From an uncultured Latescibacterota bacterium (GTDB taxonomy: Bacteria > Latescibacterota > UBA2968 > UBA8231), in NCBI GenBank assembly GCA_958295495.1, contig OY282352.1, forward strand, positions 248,001-312,000: a stretch of 64,000 nucleotides of DNA, read 5' to 3'. Position numbers and translations under genes: made by a program. Position 1 is the stretch's first letter. Each line of letters starts with the position of its first letter. Of this stretch, positions 43,336-52,000 are shown one piece after another. Below the pieces are notes generated by a model. That model was not told the origin of the DNA and made no database searches. It was given only the letters and a program-made list of their open reading frames with translations.

Positions 43336-44121
43336 ATGGCAAACGGGCAAGGGATAGAGCTGGAGCAACGCCTAAAAGCAAGCGGCATCAGTCTGCTAGG
43401 AGGCGTCGTATCCATAGCGATTATGAGCCTTATTTTCGCTCATCCCGATTCGGCGGCGGGCGCTTTCCTGCTCGATCGCCACACGGAAGATTTCCCCTAT
43501 CCGTTTACAATCCAAAACGTCATGTGGCTCATGTTTTGGGTTGGCTGCGGTGAACTCTGGGTGCGGTTTAACCAAGCCAAGCTCGAAATGGAGCAGATGT
43601 CGAAACGCTATCTGCCGGAAGACGATGAGGTTATGTTGCGGGCGCGGGATTTGGGTCCCTTTTATCAAAAGGTGCGGCCCATCGCCGAGGAGCGCCCCTT
43701 CTTCTTACAGCGTCTGATCGCGCGCTGCATCTTGCAATTTCAGGCGAGCCACTCGGTCAATCAGGCCAACTCGCTGTTGAATTCTTCCCTCGAATTATTC
43801 CAACACGAGCTCGAACTCAAATACGCGATGTTGCGCTATCTCGTATGGCTGATACCAACGTTGGGGTTTATCGGCACGGTGGTGGGCATTGCGTTTGCGT
43901 TGGATTACGCGGCCAACATTGAAGACCCACAGGACCCGACCTTGCTGGCCGAGATCACGGGTCGGCTGGGCGTTGCGTTTTATACGACCTTGCTGGCGTT
44001 GGTCCAGTCGGCCCTGCTAGTGTTTGCGCTGCATATCGCGCAAGGCCGGGAGGAGATGGCCTTGAACCAATCCGGCCAGTACTGTTTGGACAATTTAATC
44101 AACCGGCTTTACGAAAAGTAG
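43336..44121 (+). CDS. MotA/TolQ/ExbB-like proton-channel protein
   Basis: 261 aa from the ATG after GAGGAGGA. Four hydrophobic helices (about 17-35, 61-78, 166-188, 212-235). Helix 3 has the family signature YLVWLIPTLGFIGTVVGIAF and helix 4 RLGVAFYTTLLALVQSALLV, the two pore-lining helices of MotA/TolQ/ExbB. The cytoplasmic loop between helices 2 and 3 is about 85 residues. With the vWA protein's Asp17 helix this would make an ion-driven 5:2 stator-like complex. It sits between two FHA genes in the same operon. Confidence 0.85.
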   Translation: MANGQGIELEQRLKASGISLLGGVVSIAIMSLIFAHPDSAAGAFLLDRHTEDFPYPFTIQNVMWLMFWVGCGELWVRFNQAKLEMEQMSKRYLPEDDEVMLRARDLGPFYQKVRPIAEERPFFLQRLIARCILQFQASHSVNQANSLLNSSLELFQHELELKYAMLRYLVWLIPTLGFIGTVVGIAFALDYAANIEDPQDPTLLAEITGRLGVAFYTTLLALVQSALLVFALHIAQGREEMALNQSGQYCLDNLINRLYEK

Positions 44122-44154
44122 GTTGCCGGAATAACCCAAAGATAGGAGGGCACC

Positions 44155-44808
44155 ATGCCTGTTTATCGCGGACCCGATGGCAAAATCATTGAAGAGAAAA
44201 CCGATGGGCGGAAAGAGGATACCAAACCAACGGACGCGGCCCAGCGTCCGTTGCCGCCAGCACCACAAGGCGGCGAGCAACCCGCCGGTGCTGGGCGTTT
44301 AGATGCGCCCACCCAGCGGATGGGCGAAAGCCGTGCGCCGGCCAATGTCGGCGAGGAGGAGAAGACGCGCTTGGTGGGGGGGCGGCCGCGGCGAGAAGAC
44401 GAGGAACGCCGGCAAGAGCGCGCCGCAGAGGACCGCGGCATGGATGATCCGGTTGTGGGGTGGTTGGTGGTTGTAGAGGGGCCGGGCAAGGGGCGGGCCA
44501 TGCCATTGGGGTATGGCTCTAATTCGATTGGACGCGGGGCCACCGACCGCGTCAAACTCGATTTTGGCGACGATCAGATTTCGCGCAGTGGTCATGCCGT
44601 TGTCACGTACGATCCGCGCGGCCGGAAGTTTTACGTGCAGCACGGCGGCGGCACCAACCTGACCTATCTCGGGGACCAGCCCGTGCTCGCTCCGGCTGAG
44701 TTGCCGGTGCTGAGTCACATCAGCATCGGCGATACGGTTCTCCGTTTTGTGCCCCTGTGCGGTGCCGACTTTGATTGGCAGGATACAGAGGGAAGCGAGG
44801 CGCGATGA
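44155..44808 (+). CDS. FHA-domain protein with disordered N-terminus
   Basis: 217 aa after AGGAGG. Residues 1-100 are Pro/Arg/Glu-rich and probably disordered, with several Thr that could be kinase targets (for example EEKTRLVGG). The C-terminal FHA domain shows NSIGRGATDRVKLDF, QISRSGHAVVTYD and HGGGTNLTYL, a divergent N-G-T site. Its last bases overlap the PP2C start (ATGA). Probably the substrate or adaptor shared by kinase and phosphatase. Confidence 0.85.
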   Translation: MPVYRGPDGKIIEEKTDGRKEDTKPTDAAQRPLPPAPQGGEQPAGAGRLDAPTQRMGESRAPANVGEEEKTRLVGGRPRREDEERRQERAAEDRGMDDPVVGWLVVVEGPGKGRAMPLGYGSNSIGRGATDRVKLDFGDDQISRSGHAVVTYDPRGRKFYVQHGGGTNLTYLGDQPVLAPAELPVLSHISIGDTVLRFVPLCGADFDWQDTEGSEAR

Positions 44809-45860
44809 ACGAATTAGACGGGCGCTTTGCCGCGCGGCAAATTTCCGGCAAACGGGAGTATCAAGAGGATGACTACGGCCTGTTAGATGGGCGCGACCTC
44901 GGCTTGGACGGCAGGGAGCACTCCATGTTGTTGGTCGCCGATGGCATGGGCGGCCATGTGGGCGGCGCGACGGCCAGTGGCCTTTTGAGCAAGACCTTTG
45001 TCGAGGCGTATCCCCAGGCTGCTGGACCCATTGTCGATCGGCTCCGCGAGTGCCTTGACGAGGCCAATAAAGCCATTGCCGCTGCCATTGCCGAAAATCC
45101 CGAACTCGACAGCATGGGTTCGACCTTGGTTGCGGCTGTTGTTGCAAGCGAAGGGCTAAACTGGATCAGTGTGGGCGACTCCCCGTTGTGGTTGTTCCGC
45201 GAGGGTGAGTTGAGCCGCTTGAATGCAGATCACTCAATGGCTCCGGTCTTGGCGGACTTGGTGGCGACCGGGCGCATGACCGAAGCGGAAGCCGCTCGGG
45301 ATCCAAGTCGGCATTCGCTGCGGTCGGCGGTCATGGGCGATGCCATCCACCTGATTGACGTGTCGTCGCAGCCGGTTGCGGTCGCGAAAGGCGACCGGCT
45401 GCTCTTGGCCAGCGATGGTTTGATGACCCTCCGCGATCAAGAGATCGCGGCTATCCTCGAGAAAACGCAAGACGCGCCCTTGGAGGACAGCGCGGCGGCC
45501 CTTATTCAAGCGGTAGAAGCGGCCGAACATCCCCATCAGGACAATACGACCGTTTTGTTGTACGCGCCGGGCGAGGGCACGGAATTGGCCGCGGCTGATG
45601 TTGGCGAGCGGGAACCTGTGCAGGATAAGCCGCGATTAAAACGGAAACGTTGGGGCAGACTGCTGGGGATGTTGCTATGCGTCGTCGTCTTATTGGGGGT
45701 GATTTATTGGCTTGAGCGGGGCGAAGATGCTGTTGAACCCGCTGAAGAGGCTGCACCGGCCTCTCAGGAGGAGGCGACAGGGGACAGAGAGGAAGCCGAA
45801 CTGAACGAGCCGCGAGAAGAGGAAGAAGAGCGCGTTGGGGTTGCGGGCGAGGAGGGGTGA
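44805..45860 (+). CDS. PP2C-family Ser/Thr phosphatase with membrane anchor
   Basis: 351 aa. PP2C motifs: GKREYQEDDYGLLD, LVADGMGGHVGGATAS, MGSTLVAAVV, WISVGDSPLWLF, LLLASDGLMTL and QDNTTVLLY. The metal Asp residues are present. A C-terminal helix (about 289-309, LGMLLCVVVLLGVIYWL) anchors it, followed by an acidic tail. It would reverse the kinases' phosphorylation at the membrane. Start overlaps the FHA gene's stop. Confidence 0.93.
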   Translation: MNELDGRFAARQISGKREYQEDDYGLLDGRDLGLDGREHSMLLVADGMGGHVGGATASGLLSKTFVEAYPQAAGPIVDRLRECLDEANKAIAAAIAENPELDSMGSTLVAAVVASEGLNWISVGDSPLWLFREGELSRLNADHSMAPVLADLVATGRMTEAEAARDPSRHSLRSAVMGDAIHLIDVSSQPVAVAKGDRLLLASDGLMTLRDQEIAAILEKTQDAPLEDSAAALIQAVEAAEHPHQDNTTVLLYAPGEGTELAAADVGEREPVQDKPRLKRKRWGRLLGMLLCVVVLLGVIYWLERGEDAVEPAEEAAPASQEEATGDREEAELNEPREEEEERVGVAGEEG

Positions 45861-45956
45861 TGTGGCAACTCGTGGAGAGGCTATGTCCTTTGTCTTGGTA
45901 CGCCAATCGGATATATTTCTCCCCATCACATCCCCCTCCTTAGACGAAAGGCTCGG

Positions 45957-46889
45957 ATGGCTGAATTTGATAGTGTTTCCAAGTCGCTGCTGAGCACCCA
46001 TCCGCAAGGTTTTTTGGCCTTTCTACTGGGGCACTCGGAGGCCGAGTTGATCGATGTACTCAACCCGGAGCAGCCCACCGTCAAGACGCAGATGATGGAC
46101 AGCTTGCTCCGCGTCCGGCTCGGCGGAGAGCAAGCGTTAGTTCACTGCGAGTTTCAAACGACCAACAGCACGGAGGTGCCCATGCCGCGGCGGATGGCTG
46201 GCTATATGGGACGCTGCATTGCCGAGTATGGCTTGCTCCTGTTGTCCTATGTAATCTACTTGCGCCCCGACGCCGGCGGTCGCGATCCGGGGTACTACGT
46301 GCAAGAGGTCGTCGGCCATGAGGTGGTGCTGCGCTATAAGGTGATCCGGTTGATCGAGTTGGATGGAACGGCGTATTTGTCGTCGGGCAATGTAGGGGTG
46401 CTGCCCTTTACGCCGTTGATGGGGCGTCCCGAGGGGATGGGGGTGGATGCGTGGTTGCGTCGGTGTGTGGAGACGACCGAGGAATTAGCTGTACCTCGTG
46501 CCGTTAAGCATAGTGTGTTGGCGCACATGGGGGTGTTGAGTTCGTTGGTGTGCGAGGAATCGACCGTTTTTTCTCTCATATCGGAGGAAATTATGACTGA
46601 GTTTCCGTTACTTGAGTCTTTGCGCAAGCGAGCGTTGGAGCAGGGGCTGAAGCAGGGGCTGGAGCAGGGGCTGGAGCAGGGGCTGGAGCAAGGGCTGGAG
46701 CAAGGGCTTAGGCAAAGTATCCAAGAAGCCTTGGTGATTCGGTTTGCGGAGGATGCGGTGCGGGCGTTGGCCGATCGCTTGGCGGCGATTGAGCAGGTGG
46801 AGCAACTGCAAGCCTTGCTGCGCGCCGCCATACGGGTGGCGGAACTGGCCGAGTTCACGCGCTTGTTGGATGAGATGACCGCCGAATAA
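45957..46889 (+). CDS. Rpn-family (PD-(D/E)xK) nuclease/transposase-like protein
   Basis: 310 aa. The N-terminal domain has the Rpn-like nuclease pattern: an early acidic site, LVHCEFQTTNS (E-x-Q variant of the E-x-K core) and MAGYMGRCIAEYG. The C-terminus holds a QGLEQ tetrapeptide repeat (46638-46709) common in this family, then a DUF4351-like helical end. Rpn proteins cut DNA and promote RecA-independent recombination, which is notable next to an array full of direct repeats. Confidence 0.75.
   Translation: MAEFDSVSKSLLSTHPQGFLAFLLGHSEAELIDVLNPEQPTVKTQMMDSLLRVRLGGEQALVHCEFQTTNSTEVPMPRRMAGYMGRCIAEYGLLLLSYVIYLRPDAGGRDPGYYVQEVVGHEVVLRYKVIRLIELDGTAYLSSGNVGVLPFTPLMGRPEGMGVDAWLRRCVETTEELAVPRAVKHSVLAHMGVLSSLVCEESTVFSLISEEIMTEFPLLESLRKRALEQGLKQGLEQGLEQGLEQGLEQGLRQSIQEALVIRFAEDAVRALADRLAAIEQVEQLQALLRAAIRVAELAEFTRLLDEMTAE
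46638..46709 (+). repeat. 12-bp tandem repeat coding EQGL
   Basis: Six in-frame units of about GAGCAGGGGCTG inside the Rpn-like gene. Such simple repeats vary in number between strains. Confidence 0.8.
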
Positions 46890-46891
46890 AA

Positions 46892-46936
46892 ATTGCCATC
46901 CCACCGCGGACCGTAGCGTCGCCCTGCAAGCTAGCG
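46892..46936 (+). pseudogene. 45-bp kinase gene fragment
   Basis: ATTGCCATCCCACCGCGGAC and the bases after it match the kinase genes' segment coding IATRTADRSVAPQAS with only a few changes. It is an isolated scrap between the Rpn-like gene and the next kinase, evidence of a lost array member. Confidence 0.7.
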
Positions 46937-46997
46937 GTGTGAAATGGGCAGGCCGCGACCGCCCAGTCGAGCACCCAGCAAAAAATAGGAGAGAGTT

Positions 46998-48029
46998 ATG
47001 AGTGAGGCACAGCAGCATCGCTTGGCGCTGCCGCAGGGGACGCGCATTCGGGATTTTGAGTTTCACCGCGTCCTCGGCCACGGCGGGTTTGGCATCACCT
47101 ATCTGGGCTGGAACTTGGCCTTGGATATTCCAGTGGCGATCAAGGAGTATCTACCGGCTGACTTGGCCACCCGCGAACGGGACGGGTCCGTGGTGCCGCA
47201 GTCGTCGCAGGCGGCGTCGGATTTCCAATGGGGCTTGGAGCGGTTCTTGGACGAAGCGCGCACACTGGCGCGGTTTCAGCACCCCAACATCATCCGCGTC
47301 CATCAATACTTTGAAGCGCACAACACGGCGTATATCGCCATGGATTATGTCGAGGGCGAGACCTTGGCGGCGCATCTTGGGCGCAAGGGGACGCTGAGCG
47401 AAGCCGAGCTTACGGGCATTCTGTATCCGCTGTTGGATGCCTTAGCCGTGATCCATGGGGCGGATTTTCTGCATCGGGACATCAAGCCGGGCAACATCGT
47501 CCTGCGCGATGCGGATAATTCGCCGGTGTTGCTGGACTTTGGCTCGGCTCGGCAGGCGATTGGGGCGAAGAGCCAGTCGGTTACGTCTGTCGTGACGCCG
47601 GGGTATGCGCCGATAGAGCAGTATTCGAGCCGGGTGCTTCAGGGGCCTTGGACGGACCTTTATGCGTTGGGGGGCGTGTGTTATCGGGCGTTGACCGGGC
47701 AGGTGCCGGAGGATGCGACCGATAGGATGCGGAATGATCCGCTCGTTCCGGTCTCTCAGCGGTGTGCGGGTCGTGTGAGTGGTGCGCTTTTGTCGGCGAT
47801 CGATTGGGCGTTGTCGGTGGATGAGAGGGCTCGTCCGCAGAGTGTGGAGGCGTGGCGGGCGGCGATGGAGGGGGAGACGGGGGAAGCGCAGGAGCAGGCG
47901 GCGTTGGAGAGGCAGCGTCGGGAACAGGCCGTACTTAAAAAAGCGAGGGTGTACAGTCTGCACGCTACGGCGTCTAAGAATGCTTCTGAGGTCGCCGAGG
48001 TGTTGCGCCTGAATAGGGGTGAGGAATGA
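46998..48029 (+). CDS. Ser/Thr kinase with collapsed ankyrin tail
   Basis: 343 aa after AGGAGAGA. Kinase domain intact (GHGGFG, VAIK, HRDIKPGN, DFGSAR) and related to the array kinases but more diverged. After the domain come EQAALERQRREQAVLKKAR and only LHATASKNASEVAEVLRLN, the remains of one or two ankyrin repeats fused together. No membrane helix. Its stop overlaps the PP2C start (ATGA), so kinase and phosphatase are translationally coupled here. Confidence 0.9.
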   Translation: MSEAQQHRLALPQGTRIRDFEFHRVLGHGGFGITYLGWNLALDIPVAIKEYLPADLATRERDGSVVPQSSQAASDFQWGLERFLDEARTLARFQHPNIIRVHQYFEAHNTAYIAMDYVEGETLAAHLGRKGTLSEAELTGILYPLLDALAVIHGADFLHRDIKPGNIVLRDADNSPVLLDFGSARQAIGAKSQSVTSVVTPGYAPIEQYSSRVLQGPWTDLYALGGVCYRALTGQVPEDATDRMRNDPLVPVSQRCAGRVSGALLSAIDWALSVDERARPQSVEAWRAAMEGETGEAQEQAALERQRREQAVLKKARVYSLHATASKNASEVAEVLRLNRGEE

Positions 48030-48817
48030 ACGCATTAGATGGGCGCTTTGCCGCGCTGCAAATTACCGGGAAACGGGACTATCAAGAAGATAGTTTCGGT
48101 CTGTTGGATGGGCGCGATCTCGGCCTAGACAGCGGCGAACATGCCGTGTTGTTGGTCGCCGATGGCATGGGCGGCCATGTTGGCGGCGCAATTGCCAGTG
48201 ATCTTTTGTGCAAGACTTTTGTCGAGGCGTATCCGCAGGCTTCTGGCCCCATCGTCGAGCGGCTCCGCAAGTGCCTTGACGAGGCCAACGCTGCTATCGC
48301 CGCGGCCGTCGCCGAAAACTTCGCACTCGCCAGCATGGGTTCGACCTTGGTCGCGGCTGTTGTTTCAAGCGCCGGGCTGCACTGGATTAGCGTGGGCGAT
48401 TCCCCGTTGTGGTTGTTCCGCGAGGGGCAATTGAAGCGGTTGAATGCCGATCATTCGGAGCTAGCCGGTCTCGTGGCGGAGGGGCTCATGACCGAGGAAG
48501 AGGCTGCTCAGGATCCAAGGCGAAATTTGCTCAACTCGGCGGTCATGGGCAAAGACATAGAGCTAATCGACGACGAGTTGTCTCAGCCGGGCGACGACGA
48601 GTTGTCTCAGCCGGTGGCGATGGAGAAAGGCGACCGGGTGGTATTGGCGAGCGATGGTTTGCTTACCCTCAGCAAGCAAGAGATCGAGGATAGCCTCAAG
48701 AAAACGCAAGACGCGCCATTGGAAGATAGCGCCGCGGATCTTATCCAAGCTGTGGAAGCGGCCGAACAGCGCTATCAGGACAATGTGACCGTGTTGCTGT
48801 ATGCCCCATGTAGTTGA
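48026..48817 (+). CDS. PP2C-family Ser/Thr phosphatase, soluble
   Basis: 263 aa, a paralogue of the protein at 44805 (GKRDYQEDSFGLLDGRDLGL, VADGMGGHVGG, SMGSTLVAAVV, QDNVTVLLY) but without the membrane helix and tail. A 24-bp direct duplication (48569-48616) gives the repeated peptide DDELSQPG-DDELSQPV. Coupled to the kinase upstream as an antagonistic pair. Confidence 0.92.
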   Translation: MNALDGRFAALQITGKRDYQEDSFGLLDGRDLGLDSGEHAVLLVADGMGGHVGGAIASDLLCKTFVEAYPQASGPIVERLRKCLDEANAAIAAAVAENFALASMGSTLVAAVVSSAGLHWISVGDSPLWLFREGQLKRLNADHSELAGLVAEGLMTEEEAAQDPRRNLLNSAVMGKDIELIDDELSQPGDDELSQPVAMEKGDRVVLASDGLLTLSKQEIEDSLKKTQDAPLEDSAADLIQAVEAAEQRYQDNVTVLLYAPCS

Positions 48818-48860
48818 TTGGGACGCAGAGTAGGGATGAGTGTTAGGGACAACACACAGG

Positions 48861-49002
48861 CTACGCAGAGGATTTGAATACCCTGAGTGGCGCAAAGATG
48901 AATGACCGCTTGCTCAACCCCCGCGAGTAGGTGCTGTTGCAAAACAATGATCGGCTTGAGATTGGGCCAGTCGTTTTTACTGTACGTTTAACTCAGGAGT
49001 GA
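48861..49002 (+). pseudogene. FHA-domain tail remnant
   Basis: This stretch matches the last about 45 codons of the FHA protein gene ending at 40680 (AEDLNALNG region to the stop), with an in-frame TAG where that gene has CAG. It sits directly before the protease-kinase gene exactly as the intact FHA end precedes the protease gene at 40677, showing that the block was duplicated and then cut. Confidence 0.8.
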
Positions 49003-49005
49003 ACA

Positions 49006-52000
49006 TTGCACAGTTTCAGACGCAGGTGTCTCGTCTTTTTTCTTTTTGCCCTTCTCCTGCCGTGCCGCGCCGTTGCCAAGCCAGATTTTGACGCGCTTGA
49101 GAAGAGCGTGGTACGCATCGTAACCCAGACCAGTCAAGGGCCTCGTGCTGGTACTCGTGCTGGTACTGGATTCTCCATCAACGACCAAGGCTATATTGCG
49201 ACCAATGACCACGTCATCAACGACGCCCACTCGATCAAAGCCATCCCAGCAAACTCCAGCAAGCGGTACGATGTGAAAGTAATCGCCACATCCCGCGAAC
49301 TGGACCTCGCAATCGTCTATATCGCAGATATAACCCTGCCACCGCTCACTCTTTCGCTCGCACCAGCCATAAAAGGACAGAAGGTATGGTCCATAGGCTA
49401 TCCTGGTGGGGCCGACCGAAACAGACGACTGGCTCACGATCCGACCGTGCAAGCCGGCGTCATTGGGAGGACTTTTCTAGGTGTGTGGGATAATCAGCCT
49501 ATGCCTATGCAAGAATTCAGAATTATTCAGCACGATGCGCCAATCAATCCGGGCAACAGCGGCGGCCCTTTACTAGATGACTGTAGTCGGGTAGTCGGCG
49601 TCAATACGCAGGCGTCTCTCATCCTTATTGAAAGTCCAGGCAGCGGGATGGAGCGGGTGCCCCGTGAGGCGGGTATTTACTGGTCTTCGCATATAGGGGA
49701 ATTGGCAAACCTGTTGGGCGACCATGACATTGATTTTCAGTCAGAGGACGGCGATTGTAGGGGGGCTAGTGGCGCGAAAGGTTCTGGAGAAGCGGGAAAT
49801 CTCGTCTGGCCGCTATTGTTGGGGGGTGTGGCATTAGTGGCATTGGTGGCATTGGTCGCTTTGGTCATGGCCGCCTTAAAGAAGCTGCGCCAAAGAAAGA
49901 AGGGACAAATTATGGATAGATCACCATTGCCGAGCGGGACGCCTATAGGGACCTATACTTCAGGCCAGGTCCTCGGCGAGGGCAGTTTTAGCCTTGTCTA
50001 TGAGGGACGGGACAATATGGGTTCTAGGGTGGCGATCAAGGAGTATCTACCCGAGGAGTCGGCTACCCGCGAATCGGGAACCTTGGTCGTGCCGAAGCCT
50101 GGTAGGGAAAAAGCTTTCAGAAACGGCAAGAAACGCTTCGAGGAAGAAGCACGGGCGCTGGAAGCTTGCAACCAGACCAATATCGTCGCATACCGTAATT
50201 ACTTTAAGGAGCATGACACGGCCTATATCGTAATGGAGCATGTGGGGGGGAGAACTTTGCGGGCGTATCTGGAGGAGCGTGGGCCGCTGGAGGAAGACCG
50301 ACTCGAAGGAGAAATTCTGCATCCTCTGTTAGATGCCTTAACAGCGATACATCAACAAGACCTCGTGCATCGGGACATTCATCCTGAAAATATCAGGCTG
50401 CGCTCTACGGATGATGCGCGGCTGGTGCCGGTGTTGCTGGACTTTGGTGAGGCTCGGAAGACGGGGTGGAAGAAAACTGAGGAGAGAACGACGGATGGGT
50501 ATGCGCCGCCAGAGCAGTATAATAACGGATGGACGAATCTAAGGCCTCCGATAGACATTTATGCGTTGGGTATGGTGTGCTATACGGCGTTGACCGGGCA
50601 GACGTCCATGGCTGGGAATCAAAGGAGGGACTCTGGAGATGGAGACGAATGTCGTTGGGAGTTGGAGACGAGGGGAGTAAGTACAGAGCTTATTGAGGCG
50701 ATTGATTGGGCGACAAAGATAGAGTCGAGGGATCGTCCGCAGAATGTGAGGGAGTGGCGGGATAAAATAGAGCGGCGGGCAGCCGATGAGGGGTCTCCAA
50801 CTAAGCTCCCAGAGCAGCCGGCAGCCAATGGGGAGGGCTTGCCGCCGAAGAAGCCTCGAGTGCTAGTGATCCTTGCAGGCATTCTCCTTGCAGGCATAGC
50901 AAGCATAATTGTCCCTAAGATAGCAAGCATAATTGTCCCTAAGTTTGATAATCAGCAGCAAGCGAAGTTGGAGAGAAAAGCAGTCCTTGAGTTTGAGAAA
51001 GCACGTCAGCAGCAAGCGAAGTTGAAGAGGGAGGAGGAAAATTTTTTTGAAGAGACGCAGCAAGAACCAAATCCAAAGGGAAAATCCCCAAATGGTAAGC
51101 CCCACCTGCATGTTGCAGTGAGACTGAACCTGCCCATGATAACTGAAGACCTGATCGATAAGGGGGCAGACGTCACCGCCCCAGACGAAAATGGCAGGAC
51201 GCCGCTACATATAGCGGCGGAGCGAGGTTATCCTGAGGTGGTGAGGGTGTTGGTCGAGACTAAGAGTAAATGGATAGTGGACGTCAACGCTCCAGACAAC
51301 GAGGGCAAGACGCCGCTACATATAGCGGCGGAGCGAGGTTATCCTGAGGTGGTGAGGGTGTTGCTCGATAAGAGGGCGGATATCATCGCCCTAGACGAAA
51401 AGGACAGGACGCCGCTACATATAGCGGCGCTGGTGGGTAAGACGGAGGTGGTGAGGGTGTTGGTCCATAAGGGGGCGGATATCACCGCCCTAGACGAAAA
51501 GGACAGGACGCCGCTACATATAGCGGCGCTGGTGGGTAAGACGGAGGTGGTGAGGGTGTTGGTCAAGGGGGGAGCGGACGTCACCGCCCCAGACGAAAAT
51601 GGCAGGACGCCGCTACATATAGCGGCGGAGCGAGGTTATCATAAGGTGGCGGAGGTGTTGCTCGAGAGTAAACGAGTGGAAGGAGTGGTCGACGCCCCAG
51701 ACAAAAATGGCAGGACGCCGCTACATATAGCGGCGGAGCGAGGTTATCCTGAGGTGGTGAGGGTGTTGGTCGAGACTAAGAGTAAATGGATAGTGGACGT
51801 CAACGCTCCAGACAACGAGGGCAAGACGCCGCTACATATAGCGGCGGAGCGAGGTTATCATAAGGTGGTGAGGGTGTTGCTCCTTAACAGTCAGAAGATA
51901 TTGCTCGCTAGCATTCAGAAGAACATCAACGACCCAACTAACGAGGTAGGGGTAGTGGACATCGACGCCGAAACTAACGATGGCAAGACGCCGGAGGACA

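Noticed and set aside
41990..44121. Zorya defence system
   Set aside because: A MotA-like and a MotB-like helix are present, but the OmpA domain is replaced by vWA and no ZorC, ZorD or ZorE-type gene is seen.
39055..45860. TerY-P tellurite-type triad
   Set aside because: vWA, PP2C and kinase co-occur, but no TerD/TerC-type genes are here and the vWA is membrane-tethered; similarity is only partial.
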